Source of the DNA: Palsa-189 sp963803735
Lineage (GTDB): Bacteria; Acidobacteriota; Terriglobia; Acidiferrales; UBA7541
Direction: 5' to 3'
NCBI GenBank assembly: GCA_963803735.1
Contig: CAWDNV010000010.1
Coordinates: forward strand, 62,001 to 126,000
DNA: 64,000 nucleotides
The notes below the pieces were generated by a model that ran no database searches, was not told the origin of the DNA, and saw nothing but the letters and a program-made list of their open reading frames with translations. This document shows, piece after piece, positions 47,433 through 55,653 of this stretch (within the stretch, counting starts at the first letter, position 1; every line of letters starts with the position of its first letter). The translations under genes and the position numbers were made by a program.

Positions 47433-47605
47433 AAAAGGCTTACCTACTGCGCGACGAGAGCACGAAGGAGCTCTTCGCCTTGATCTTCCCGGACGGCGAA
47501 CTCGTTCAGCTTACTAGCGAGACGCCTTCGGGTCCGTGCCAGTTAAGAAGTAAGAGAAGTATGGCTCGACGATTGAAACTTCAAAGGAGAAAAAGTAAAT
47601 GTTAA
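47429..47605 (+). CDS. small basic element protein
   Basis: 58 residues from the ATG at 47429 (ATGA overlap). Beta-like start (KAYLLRDESTKELFALIFPD) and a basic tail (MARRLKLQRRKSKC). Overlaps the next gene by seven bases. Unrecognised. Confidence 0.45.
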   Translation: MKKAYLLRDESTKELFALIFPDGELVQLTSETPSGPCQLRSKRSMARRLKLQRRKSKC

Positions 47606-48033
47606 GCCCCAGAGAAGAACAGATTCTACGTGAGCAGATTCGCGATAACACGCCGATGAGAGTCGTCGGCGGTCCGACCTCGACCGCTCAACCCGGCGAT
47701 CGGGAGTTCGGGCGCCAAATCAACGAGCAGCTGGAAAAGCTCCCGAAGATGAAGCCGGTCAATCTTAACGAGAACCCGGAGCTTGAATACAAGCTGCGGA
47801 AGGTAATGAAGAAAGGCGAAAAGCTCGGCGAGTTTTTCTCTCGTACCGGGCTCGGGCTCGCTCAGATCATGTCGATGAGTGATTCCGAGATTAGGTCCTT
47901 CGTCGCGATCGCCGAAGAAAATAACCGGGAGTCTGGCTTCGTAGTCCCGGCTCGCGGCTCGGCCGAAGCCGCGTCGACTTCGCGATTACGTACAGTGGTC
48001 GATACGTTTATGGGCGTCGTCCGCGGAGAGTAG
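47599..48033 (+). CDS. element protein of unknown function
   Basis: 144 residues, AAAGGAG upstream. Helical (LREQIRDNTPMRVVGGPTST; GEKLGEFFSRTGLGLAQIMS). In position it could be a head or scaffold-like protein before the capsid gene, but no family is recognised. Confidence 0.5.
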   Translation: MLSPREEQILREQIRDNTPMRVVGGPTSTAQPGDREFGRQINEQLEKLPKMKPVNLNENPELEYKLRKVMKKGEKLGEFFSRTGLGLAQIMSMSDSEIRSFVAIAEENNRESGFVVPARGSAEAASTSRLRTVVDTFMGVVRGE

Positions 48034-48119
48034 TCCGATGAGTCCTTGTCGAATTATTCACGAGCATTTGCCGAAGGCGATCGATTGCGGCAGAAATTCA
48101 AAACTAAGGAGCAAGAAAC

Positions 48120-48383
48120 ATGTCCGTCAAACTAAACCGAAGCGTCACGCCGAACCGAACGACCGGCTCCGTATCAAGTCCAGGATCGATGGGTCATCCG
48201 ACCGGCTCGACCAACACAGCGGGTAAGAAGCCCGCTATCTATCAGCAGGATTTACAGCAACCGCAAGCCTCGCCGACGCCGCGTGTCGCCGACGGTTGCG
48301 ATTGTACCGAGGATCAGGTTGATCCGGAAGGCGACGAAGAAACCGAACGCGCGACGTTGAATACCAAATTTTTACTCGGGTAG
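48120..48383 (+). CDS. low-complexity element protein
   Basis: 87 residues, AAGGAGCAAGAAAC upstream. Pro/Ser/Thr/Gly-rich N-terminus (SVTPNRTTGSVSSPGSMG), then an acidic stretch with CDC (ADGCDCTEDQVDPEGDEETE). Disordered; possible virion decoration or regulatory protein, unknown. Confidence 0.5.
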   Translation: MSVKLNRSVTPNRTTGSVSSPGSMGHPTGSTNTAGKKPAIYQQDLQQPQASPTPRVADGCDCTEDQVDPEGDEETERATLNTKFLLG

Positions 48384-48414
48384 TCGCAGCAAAATTCTTT
48401 CGGAGGTTAGCTAT

Positions 48415-48645
48415 ATGTCTTTCACCGAAGCCGAACAAGAGTTTCTCGGCGGTTGTCACAACGGTATCGAAAAACGTAGCGCCGGGATACCCGCGCTACC
48501 CGAAGGTATGCCGGAAGCGATGAGGCAACGAGCCCTCGAAGCTCGCTCGAAGCTCCTCGGCCGATCCTTTACGGAGTTTCGTTCGCGGCGCTCGAACCTC
48601 GTTCGTGAGGTCGTTCACGCGATGAACCTGTCTGATTTGCTGTAG
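48415..48645 (+). CDS. small helical element protein
   Basis: 76 residues with GGAGGTTAGCTAT upstream. Helical (SFTEAEQEFLGGCHNGIEK; RQRALEARSKLLGRSFTEFR). Precedes the capsid gene by 38 bp. Unrecognised. Confidence 0.5.
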   Translation: MSFTEAEQEFLGGCHNGIEKRSAGIPALPEGMPEAMRQRALEARSKLLGRSFTEFRSRRSNLVREVVHAMNLSDLL

Positions 48646-48683
48646 AAGCACGCGGTACAAACTAAGAAGTACGAAGGTGATCT

Positions 48684-49850
48684 ATGACTCCCTCTCCCGA
48701 ATGTCTCTTGGAAATGAAGCGCAAGGGTATTTTAGCAAACGAGTTCCTACGGCGCGGTGAACGCGCACGATACGACGAACTCCGGAAGGAGGCCGACCTG
48801 CTCGGCCAAGCCGGACTCTCGACGCGAGAGATCGAAGCCCTCTACGAGAAGGGTAAAACGGTAACTCAAAACCGCGCCTATCGGCGTCAGTTCGAGCGAT
48901 ACCTGGCAGGTGAGATCGAAACGCGTGACTTTCTAGTCGGCGCTCCCGAAGCTACTCTCGCCTATTCAAACTTGGCCGGTGGTGGCGCGTTCGTACCGTA
49001 TGATTACGATCCAACGCTCCGAGCCACGAGGAATCAGGTCGACCGATCCTGGATGATTCTGTGACCGACTTCTCGATCGCGAACGATCCGCGACCTGCGA
49101 CGCTCTCCGGTCCGGACCTCACCATCGTTACCGGTCAGCTGATCGGCGAGGCCGGGCAGCAGCAACGCAGGTGATTCCGAACATCGCCGGAAAGAACCTT
49201 CAACTCTTGGCGCATAAATACAAAGCGACCTACCGCGCCTCGTTCGAGGGCGAGCAAGACATTCTGGGATTCTCCGAAAAGCTCACGGTGATCATTTATA
49301 CCGCGCTGTCTCGAAAAATCGGGCAGTCCATTATGACCGGGATCGGAGGCGCGGATATTCTCGGCCTCGTAAACCAGATGGGCGCTCCGACTCAGAACAA
49401 CGCTTCGGCCGGCAAGGTTACGACCGTTGACCTCAATAATCTTTATTTTGCCGTGAACCGTTATAGCCGCGCGTCGACGAAGGCGGGATTCTGATGAATG
49501 ACGCGGCTTATAAGTTGGTCCGAAATGCCACTGATAACTCCGGCCGTCCGCTGCTTCACATCGAGGACGATCGGGAAATGCTCTACGGAATACCGATCTA
49601 CATTTCACCCTCACTCACGATCGCGTCCGCCGGAGTCGGTCTCGTCCTGTGGGGCGATCTCTCGAAGATCATCGTCAGGATGTCGCCACTCTACATTCAG
49701 CGGACGATTGAAACTCCCGGCACGATCGAACTCGGAGAAGCGGATTTTATTGGCCGCGTGTGGTGCGACTCCGCCGTCTTCGATCCGAGCGGCACGATCG
49801 GTCAGATCAACAGTCCCAACGCGCCTCTCGTATTAGCGGCTTGGAACTAG
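48684..49850 (+). pseudogene. HK97-type phage major capsid protein, three frameshifts
   Basis: Four frame pieces form one capsid protein of about 388 residues. Piece 1 ends LRATRNQVD; one missing base near 49043 leads to PILDDSVTDFSIANDPRPAT; one missing base near 49158 leads to ATQVIPNIAGKNLQLLAHKY and RASFEGEQDILGFSEKL; one missing base near 49492 leads to MNDAAYKLVRNATDNSGRPL and the P-domain-like end GTIGQINSPNAPLVLAAWN. The FLVGAPEATLAYSNLAGGG start and SIMTGIGGADILGLVNQ core are typical of the Phage_capsid family. Each break is a one-base loss in a short run, so either decay or sequencing error. Confidence 0.78.
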
Positions 49851-50045
49851 GAACTCTTCGGTCATAACCGGGCCGAGGGATCGGCGCGCCGGTTAAAGGG
49901 TCACGTCCATAACCCTCTTTGCCGCGTCGATCGTTGCGCGCTGTAGTTAACCACAGCGAAGTGAGGGCTCGGGATTCTCGGAAGGTTCTGAAGAAGCCGT
50001 CCGGTATGACCGAGCCTTCGCGCTTAATTGAAAGGATTTTTGAAA

Positions 50046-50537
50046 ATGTACGACCGAACGCACGGAATGAAAGGAACGCCTGAGTATAAGGCTTATTACA
50101 ACGCGAAAGAACGCTGTACGAATCCTCATTATTGGTATTGGAGGCGATACGGCGGGCGCGGGATCGAGTTCCGCTTCGCCTCCTTCGCCGAGTTCTTCGC
50201 GGAACTTGGACCGCGTCCAAGCCCAGAACATTCCGTCGATCGCAAGGAGAATGACGGTCACTACGAGAAAGGTAACGTCCGCTGGGCGACGAGAAGTGAG
50301 CAGGAAAAGAATAAACATCACCAGCGAAAAGAAAAAGTTGCGAAAGTAAAACTTACGCGAGAGCGTCTTCTTGAAATACGTCGTGAAAACGCTCGCCGTG
50401 CTCACGAACTAAATCCTGATCTCCGCGAAGCTAGTCGTCGTGGCGGGCTTAAGAGCGGTCACGTTCGTTGTCACGTTCGCCGCGGGATCGTAAATCCGAA
50501 CTGCGAATTTTGTTCTCAAGAAGCAGTAGCCGCATAA
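50046..50537 (+). CDS. homing-endonuclease-like phage protein
   Basis: 163 residues from the Met at 50046 (AAGGAT upstream). GTPEYKAYYNAKERCTNPHY, GGRGIEFRFASFAEFFAELG, then PSPEHSVDRKENDGHYEKGN and VRWATRSEQEKNK. The 'H-S-x-D-R-x-x-N-D-G-x-Y-x-x-G-N-x-R-W-A' motif is that of small phage HNH/AP2-type homing nucleases. A close relative is at 56162-56530. It sits right after the capsid gene. Confidence 0.7.
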   Translation: MYDRTHGMKGTPEYKAYYNAKERCTNPHYWYWRRYGGRGIEFRFASFAEFFAELGPRPSPEHSVDRKENDGHYEKGNVRWATRSEQEKNKHHQRKEKVAKVKLTRERLLEIRRENARRAHELNPDLREASRRGGLKSGHVRCHVRRGIVNPNCEFCSQEAVAA

Positions 50538-50558
50538 ATTCTTTTTCGAGGTATCTGT

Positions 50559-50783
50559 ATGACGAACAATAAAACTTTTCGCGTCAGTAAGCTCGAACCG
50601 AAGCACACCGCGTCACTGAACGTATTGTCCTCGACGCCTCAAACGCAGGCTCAGCACGCCTCGACGCTCGGTATCTCCGCGATCGAAGCGTCTCACCGCT
50701 TACAACTCCTGATCGACGAAGGGCTCGTTATTCAAGCGAAGGATTCGCACGGAAAACCTTTAGACAGCTTCACAGCGGTTTAG
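50559..50783 (+). CDS. winged-helix-like small protein
   Basis: 74 residues. TASLNVLSSTPQTQAQHAST and LGISAIEASHRLQLLIDEGL look like a helix-turn-helix that reads 'skip or stop' as in small MarR-like domains, but this is weak. Good ribosome site (TCGAGGTATCTGT). Unknown. Confidence 0.45.
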   Translation: MTNNKTFRVSKLEPKHTASLNVLSSTPQTQAQHASTLGISAIEASHRLQLLIDEGLVIQAKDSHGKPLDSFTAV

Positions 50784-50785
50784 CC

Positions 50786-51007
50786 GTGAGTCGCCTCACT
50801 CCGGCTGGCCTCGCGGCGGTGTGCCGCGCCGGTCGAAATGGTAACCGTGAAGGTAAGCGCCGCGGCGGACGAAACCAAGCTCCGAATCTTCGCCGTGCGA
50901 TGAAGCGGTTCGGCTTTTTTCGTTGGGCTCAACGAGCTTCTCACTACTACCGACACGAAGGGCCGTGGGAGTCGTGTCTGATTTGCCGTCGCCGGAGGAA
51001 GCCGTGA
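50786..51007 (+). CDS. basic CxxC small protein
   Basis: 73 residues from a GTG. Very basic (GNREGKRRGGRNQAPNLRRA) with HYYRHEGPWESCLICRRRRK at the end, one CxxC. Its stop overlaps the GTG of the methyltransferase gene. Confidence 0.45.
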   Translation: MSRLTPAGLAAVCRAGRNGNREGKRRGGRNQAPNLRRAMKRFGFFRWAQRASHYYRHEGPWESCLICRRRRKP

Positions 51008-51639
51008 CCTTTACTGAACGAATCGAAACCCGCGGAGACGCGCGCTTCTACGTCTCCGACGACGGCGATCTCTACGTGCTTCGGGAGATGTACGAAATGA
51101 ACGTTTACCGGGTAACGATCACGCCCGGAGCGAAGGTCCTCGATATCGGAGCTCATAAGGGAATCTTTACGGTCTGGGCTGTAAGACAGGGCGCAGTAGT
51201 AACGGCGTATGAGCCGGACCCGGAGACGTATCGGACCCTTTCGAGAAACCTGTCTCTTAATCGCCTCTTCGTAGAGGCGCTGAATTGCGGCGTCTGGTCG
51301 AGTTCGACCGTGCTGCCGTTCTATCACGACGCTGAGAACTCGATCGGGTCAACGTTCTTTTCGAGTCAAGTGAATCGCTCGTTGCCGGTCGAGTCCTTCG
51401 ACTCCGTTATCGGCGATACCGAGTGGGACGTTGTGAAAATTGACGCCGAGGGAGCCGAGTACGAGATGCTGCTCTCGTCGAATCGTCTCGGTCAGATCAA
51501 GCACCTAGCTCTCGAATGGCACCAAGACTCTCCGGAGCTTTACCGGACGGTCGAGAAGTTAAGACAGTTTTTCGTCGTGCCGCCGGTCGATCCTAACTGG
51601 CGCATCTTGTCGATGAAGCAAAAATCATCTTCGAGGTAG
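51004..51639 (+). CDS. FkbM-family methyltransferase
   Basis: 211 residues from a GTG at 51004 (GGAGGAAGCC upstream, overlapping the previous stop). SAM site VLDIGAHKGIFTVWAVRQGA, acidic loop YEPDPETYRTLSRNLSLN, and FDSVIGDTEWDVVKIDAEGA with ALEWH near the end, all FkbM marks. It lacks other transferase domains. In the element it may be a lysogenic-conversion gene modifying sugars or proteins, or host-derived cargo. Confidence 0.85.
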   Translation: MTFTERIETRGDARFYVSDDGDLYVLREMYEMNVYRVTITPGAKVLDIGAHKGIFTVWAVRQGAVVTAYEPDPETYRTLSRNLSLNRLFVEALNCGVWSSSTVLPFYHDAENSIGSTFFSSQVNRSLPVESFDSVIGDTEWDVVKIDAEGAEYEMLLSSNRLGQIKHLALEWHQDSPELYRTVEKLRQFFVVPPVDPNWRILSMKQKSSSR

Positions 51640-51645
51640 GTCCCG

Positions 51646-51864
51646 ATGGCAAAAAAGGCTATTCGTCCGTTCGATCCAAAAAGACCAAGCGGTGAAGATG
51701 TGAAATTTTTAGCCGGGCACGGCTCGACCATCACCTCGAACGATATGGAGCGCGCCTACCTCCTCGACGAACGCCGCGATAAGGCACGGATCGAAGTGAT
51801 CGGGCAACTTAATCGCCAAACCTTGCGTGACCTCGGAGCCTGCTTTGTCGTTAAGAAAACTTAA
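51646..51864 (+). CDS. small element protein
   Basis: 72 residues, GGTAGGTCCCG upstream. IRPFDPKRPSGEDVKFLAGH, then helical SNDMERAYLLDERRDKARIE. Overlaps the start of the sigma factor gene. Unrecognised. Confidence 0.45.
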   Translation: MAKKAIRPFDPKRPSGEDVKFLAGHGSTITSNDMERAYLLDERRDKARIEVIGQLNRQTLRDLGACFVVKKT

Positions 51865-52525
51865 TCGCGAAAAGCAACGTCTCTTCGACGAGCACCGTCA
51901 CCTAGCGAAGCGCGCGGCGCGGAAGTTCGGAGGTCTTTATCCTCGGCTTCCCGTCTCCTTCGAGGAGACCGAGCAGAACGCCTTGATCGGGCTGTGGCGC
52001 GCCTGCTCCCTATTCGATTCCTCGATCGGAGACTTCCTTCCGTTCGCGCTTCAGCGGATGAACTGGCATCTTAAAATCGCGTTCTTCGGTAAGTTTCGCG
52101 GCAACGCCGCGGTCGTACACGCACGCCGCCACGAGGTCTCCGCGAGCGAGGTCGTTCGCTCCGCCGAGGACGCGGAATATACGCGCCTCGACCAAGCCGA
52201 AGCCCGAATGGGCGACGACGAACTCAGTTCCGCACCTGGTGAATATCGGCTCGCGTCCCGGCTTTACGATATACGTAAGGCACTTCGTTCCGCTCCCGGT
52301 CTCGACGCTCGGGAGAAAAGGGTTCTCCACCTCAGATTCGTGATGAACCTTGAGCTCGAACCGATCGCCTCGCGGATCGGGCTTTCGGTCCCGGTCGTAA
52401 AGAGGACGATCCGTTCCGGCGTTCGGAAACTCCGCGCCTACTTCGCCTCGCAAGGCGCGCTTCCGCTAGACGCGCCGATCCCGAACGCCGGGAACCGCTC
52501 CGGCTGCCCTACCGAAGTCCGCTAA
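51827..52525 (+). CDS. sigma-70-family RNA polymerase sigma factor
   Basis: 232 residues if it begins at the GTG at 51827; a TTG at 51845 is possible. Region 2-like: RHLAKRAARKFGGLYPRLPV, EETEQNALIGLWRACSLFDS and IGDFLPFALQRMNWHLKIAF. Region 4 helix-turn-helix: LDAREKRVLHLRFVMNLELE then PIASRIGLSVPVVKRTIRSG. Between them is an unusual linker of about 60 residues. It is followed by an intergenic gap and the pilin genes, which it may transcribe (inference). Confidence 0.8.
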   Translation: MTSEPALSLRKLNREKQRLFDEHRHLAKRAARKFGGLYPRLPVSFEETEQNALIGLWRACSLFDSSIGDFLPFALQRMNWHLKIAFFGKFRGNAAVVHARRHEVSASEVVRSAEDAEYTRLDQAEARMGDDELSSAPGEYRLASRLYDIRKALRSAPGLDAREKRVLHLRFVMNLELEPIASRIGLSVPVVKRTIRSGVRKLRAYFASQGALPLDAPIPNAGNRSGCPTEVR

Positions 52526-52634
52526 ACCCTCCTCCAGTAACTCACACGGGTACCGGTACTTCCGTACTATGTCATAGTGACTCAATAGTAAGAGAGTATA
52601 CGTTTACCATTTAGATGTTCAAGGAGGAACCGAA
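52526..52634 (+). promoter_or_regulatory. probable promoter of the pilin module
   Basis: The only clear non-coding gap between the sigma factor and the pilin genes. It is AT-rich, contains GGTACCGGTACTTCCGTACT (AGTAC/GTACT-like repeats), and ends in AAGGAGGAACCGAA before the next ATG. Probable start of a separate transcript. Confidence 0.45.
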
Positions 52635-52826
52635 ATGGTTGACCTTACTTATCCGGAAGTCGACGAGCGCGAACGTCGTGAACTCGAACGCGAAGCCGGT
52701 CACCCGCTGCTCACGCTAGAGGCCGTCCATAAGTTTCGTCGCCGTCAGTTGACCGACCGCGCGCTCGACAACCTCCTCGACGGATTCCGTTCCGAGAATC
52801 GTCGCCGATCCCGGCGCGACGACTAG
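52635..52826 (+). CDS. small charged element protein
   Basis: 63 residues with a near-perfect AAGGAGG. PEVDERERRELEREAGHPLL and a basic end (NRRRSRRDD). No domain. First gene after the sigma factor gap. Confidence 0.5.
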   Translation: MVDLTYPEVDERERRELEREAGHPLLTLEAVHKFRRRQLTDRALDNLLDGFRSENRRRSRRDD

Positions 52827-52834
52827 AAGCGAAT

Positions 52835-53104
52835 TTGAACCACGACGCCGCCAGCTCCGTCGATATCCTCGTCCGTCGCCTCGATGGTCTAGCTAGAGCC
52901 CTCAGCTTTAATCGCCCTTCGGTAACGATCCGCACCTACGAACTTCTTATCGCTCACGACGCTCTCCGGGTCAGGGAGAGAGTCCTTCGGCATTTTTGTT
53001 CTCAGCTCGTTCAATTCCGAAAGGGGGAAGAAACATGCAAGAGCTTTTCGTTGTACGTCGTCGCTTCGAGGAAGAAGGCGTCGCCCGGTTTTCGTATTAC
53101 GTGA
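52835..53104 (+). CDS. possible element protein overlapping the pilin gene
   Basis: 89 codons from a TTG. The first about 60 residues (SVDILVRRLDGLARALSFNR; IAHDALRVRERVLRHF) look protein-like; the end overlaps the pilin gene by 70 bases. Start and extent uncertain. Confidence 0.35.
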   Translation: MNHDAASSVDILVRRLDGLARALSFNRPSVTIRTYELLIAHDALRVRERVLRHFCSQLVQFRKGEETCKSFSLYVVASRKKASPGFRIT

Positions 53105-53832
53105 TGGCCGATGCGCTCGGAAACCCTGTCTGGACGCCTTTACTAAGTCGCGCGATGCTGTTCGAGAAACCGATCGCTCAGGCTTACGAATTTTTTCTCA
53201 GGAAGGGGAACCGTAACGCACTCATCGATACGGTCCAGCTGCCGGAGCGAAGGAAGACCGACGCCGCGTTCTCGTTCATAGAACTACTCGTGGTGATGCT
53301 CGTCGTCGGAATCCTCGCCTCGCTCGCGGTTCCGAACTCGATTCAATTAATCCGTTACGAACTCCGGCACCAAGCTTTGCTCCAAGTCCGTGCGGTCCGA
53401 AACGCCGAGGCGGAGTTTTCGATCTGCCAAGCGCAGTCGCTTCCGTGCCCAGGCGTCGCGGCTCAGATTCCCGCGGCCGGGACGGTCGTGACCTCCGGAT
53501 ACTCCTTTTTGTTTACTCCGGGCGGAGCCTCGACGACGACCTCGTCGTCTTCTTACAACTGCTATAGCGACCGCGGCTCCGGCGCTCCGGCGCCGTCCTG
53601 TCCGCTCGACGGCTCCGGATACATTCAGCCGCCGTGCTCGTGGGCGTCGCAGAGCGGTCCTTACTGGACCGGGAACTGCGCGACGACCGTAACGACGACC
53701 ACCCAAAACGTGTGGACCTATACCGCCGTGCCGCTCGCGCCGAACTCCTCCTTCTACGCGGACGGCACCGGCGCGATTCATTTTTCAGATACCGGCTCGA
53801 CGGCGACGAGTTCCTCGCCGCTGATCCAATGA
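53035..53832 (+). CDS. type IV prepilin-like protein with N-terminal extension
   Basis: 265 residues from the ATG at 53035 (AAAGGGGGAAGAAAC). The first about 78 residues form an unknown domain (FVVRRRFEEEGVARFSYYVM). Then comes a prepilin helix, DAAFSFIELLVVMLVVGILA, with A|F-type cleavage and Glu at +5; Ala instead of Gly at -1 is tolerated by some prepilin peptidases but unusual. The mature part is rich in Ser/Thr/Tyr with four Cys and HFSDTGSTATSSSPL at the end. Carried in a mobile element with no assembly machinery, so it would depend on host pili. Confidence 0.7.
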   Translation: MQELFVVRRRFEEEGVARFSYYVMADALGNPVWTPLLSRAMLFEKPIAQAYEFFLRKGNRNALIDTVQLPERRKTDAAFSFIELLVVMLVVGILASLAVPNSIQLIRYELRHQALLQVRAVRNAEAEFSICQAQSLPCPGVAAQIPAAGTVVTSGYSFLFTPGGASTTTSSSSYNCYSDRGSGAPAPSCPLDGSGYIQPPCSWASQSGPYWTGNCATTVTTTTQNVWTYTAVPLAPNSSFYADGTGAIHFSDTGSTATSSSPLIQ

Positions 53833-53949
53833 GTTTCCGGCGGACCCAAAAGGGGGACGACCGCCGGGAAAGCGGAGGAGAAAGTCAGCTGGCGCTGCGC
53901 TCCTCCGCACAAATTTGTAGAAGTACAAATCAAAAAAGGAGAAGGGCAG

Positions 53950-54420
53950 ATGAAAAAGCAGCAGGGTTTCTCGCTAATCGAACTGTTGATAGTAGTCGCG
54001 ATCATCCTAGTGATCTCGGCGATCGCGATTCCGAAACTCCTCTCGGCCTACGCCGCGAGCCAAGAGTCGGCCGGAGCCGGGACGCTCAGGTCGGTTGATA
54101 CCGCGCTTGCGGCATATCAACTCAAATGGGGAACTTTCCCGGCGGCTCTCTCGAACCTCGGCGGAGTCTGTAACGCCACCACGCCTGCGACGCCAACCGC
54201 CGCTTGCCTGATGGACGACGTTCAGGCGAAGGCGATGCCGACCGGTCCAGTCGCGAGCTACGCGTGGACGTACGTTCAAGGTACCGGCGGCTCGGACTTC
54301 ACGCTCAACGCCGATCCCGCGACCGGTAGCCGAGCGAATCGGCATTACTGGTCGGACTCCGGCTTGGTGATCCACTTTAACGATAAAGCGGCAGCCGCCG
54401 CGACCGATCCGACCTTGTAG
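53950..54420 (+). CDS. type IV pilin (PilA-like) in the mobile element
   Basis: 156 residues, AAAGGAGAAGGGCAG upstream. MKKQQGFSLIELLIVVAIIL is a textbook prepilin leader (G|F, E at +5), followed by ISAIAIPKLLSAYAASQESA and SVDTALAAYQLKWGTFPAAL, the major-pilin alpha1 and beta region. Cys pair in GGVCNATTPATPTAACLMDD. Host genes in this window are minor pilins only. A pilin here could change the host pilus that phages or DNA uptake use; this is hypothesis. Confidence 0.82.
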   Translation: MKKQQGFSLIELLIVVAIILVISAIAIPKLLSAYAASQESAGAGTLRSVDTALAAYQLKWGTFPAALSNLGGVCNATTPATPTAACLMDDVQAKAMPTGPVASYAWTYVQGTGGSDFTLNADPATGSRANRHYWSDSGLVIHFNDKAAAAATDPTL

Positions 54421-54483
54421 TTAGGCCCTGCCGTCAGGGGCGGGTTCCGTTCCCGGCTCGCCCCAATCCCCACGGAGGACACT

Positions 54484-54651
54484 TTGAACAAACGTCAGTA
54501 CGGAAAGAGGATCGGAAAATTATACAGGCGAGTCCTTAAAGGTACCGCAACCGCGGAAGAGATAGATGAGGTCACGAAGTGGCTCGATACCGTGATTAAG
54601 AAGGCGGACGCCGCTATTAGACCTCGCATCGTCAAGAAAGGAGAAAAGTAA
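54484..54651 (+). CDS. small basic element protein
   Basis: 55 residues from a TTG with GGAGGACAC upstream. NKRQYGKRIGKLYRRVLKG then TATAEEIDEVTKWLDTVIKK: two helices. The TAA directly abuts the next ATG. Unrecognised. Confidence 0.55.
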   Translation: MNKRQYGKRIGKLYRRVLKGTATAEEIDEVTKWLDTVIKKADAAIRPRIVKKGEK

Positions 54652-55653
54652 ATGTACGACGAACCACAAGTGAAGTTAGCCAACTGCGAGATACGAGCTG
54701 AGATCATCGAGGAGGCGCTCGAAGGTTGCGATACCGAAGGACACCTTACGGAATATGTTCGTGAAGAAAAGCGGATGTATAGCGCGGCCGTTCGGATCGC
54801 GATTAAGGCGTTTCTCGTTCTGATACTCCTCGCCTCCGGAGCCAGGGCTCAGGACGACGGGCACTCCGTAGCCATCGACTCCTTTCCTCCGGGTGCCACG
54901 GTCGTCCTCGACGGCGTGAACACGAATAAAGTGACGCCGATGGAACTCCGCGGCGTCGCTCCGGGCTCACACCAAGTGAGCGTTTCTGCGCCCGGTTACT
55001 CGACGACGGCTCAGACCGTAATCGTCCTCGATAAGAATCCGGTCACCGGCGCGCCGCGGGACACGCACTTAAATTTTGTACTTCTTCCGCCGACTGTGAA
55101 AGGCGATCCGGGTCCGAAGGGCGACCCAGGCGCGAGCGTCTACGTTCCGATCCCAGGACCGCCTGGACAGAACGGCAAGGACGGCTTACCGGGAGCCGCT
55201 GGCACGAATGGGAAGGATGGGGTAGCCGGTAGCCCTGGTCCGGCAGGAATACAGGGCCCGCAAGGAATCCAAGGCCCTCCAGGATTGCCAGGTGCTAACG
55301 GCCTAAACGCGACGCTCACCTCGCCTCAATCCTGCGGTTGGAACGGATCGGCGGGTACGAGCGGTTGGGCTCCGGCTTGCTCGCTCACGATTACGGCTCC
55401 GAACGGCGGACCCGCGCTCGTCATCTTCGGAGGCGATCTAAACTCCGGCGGACCTTGCATGGTCTCGTTCTCCGGACCCGGCTTTAATCCCGGCGATCGG
55501 TGGTTCGGCGTCAACAACGGCTCGACTCACGTTGCCGGTAGCCGGATCGCGCTCGTCGTCTTCTCGCCGGGTACGAACGGAGTCACCCTCTACATCAATT
55601 CGCAAGGCTGCTCGTCGCAGGCTTCCGAACTGATCGTGGTCCCGTTCTTCTGA
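54652..55653 (+). CDS. secreted PEGA / collagen-like repeat protein
   Basis: 333 residues. About 41 residues precede a signal peptide (IAIKAFLVLILLASGARAQ); an internal ATG at 54775 gives a normal secretory start, and the 5' part may be a separate short protein. Next: PEGA-like domain (SFPPGATVVLDGVNTNKVTP; APGYSTTAQTVIV), then collagen-type G-x-y triplets (GDPGPKGDPGAS; GIQGPQGIQGPPGLPGANG), and an unknown Cys-containing C-terminal domain. Probable surface fibre; role unknown. Phage tail fibres and bacterial adhesins both use such repeats. Confidence 0.78.
   Translation: MYDEPQVKLANCEIRAEIIEEALEGCDTEGHLTEYVREEKRMYSAAVRIAIKAFLVLILLASGARAQDDGHSVAIDSFPPGATVVLDGVNTNKVTPMELRGVAPGSHQVSVSAPGYSTTAQTVIVLDKNPVTGAPRDTHLNFVLLPPTVKGDPGPKGDPGASVYVPIPGPPGQNGKDGLPGAAGTNGKDGVAGSPGPAGIQGPQGIQGPPGLPGANGLNATLTSPQSCGWNGSAGTSGWAPACSLTITAPNGGPALVIFGGDLNSGGPCMVSFSGPGFNPGDRWFGVNNGSTHVAGSRIALVVFSPGTNGVTLYINSQGCSSQASELIVVPFF

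Noticed and set aside
48038..48226. 62-codon frame overlapping the gene at 48120
   Set aside because: The frame at 48120 has a better ribosome site and continues as a sensible protein; the overlapping basic frame looks like its shadow.
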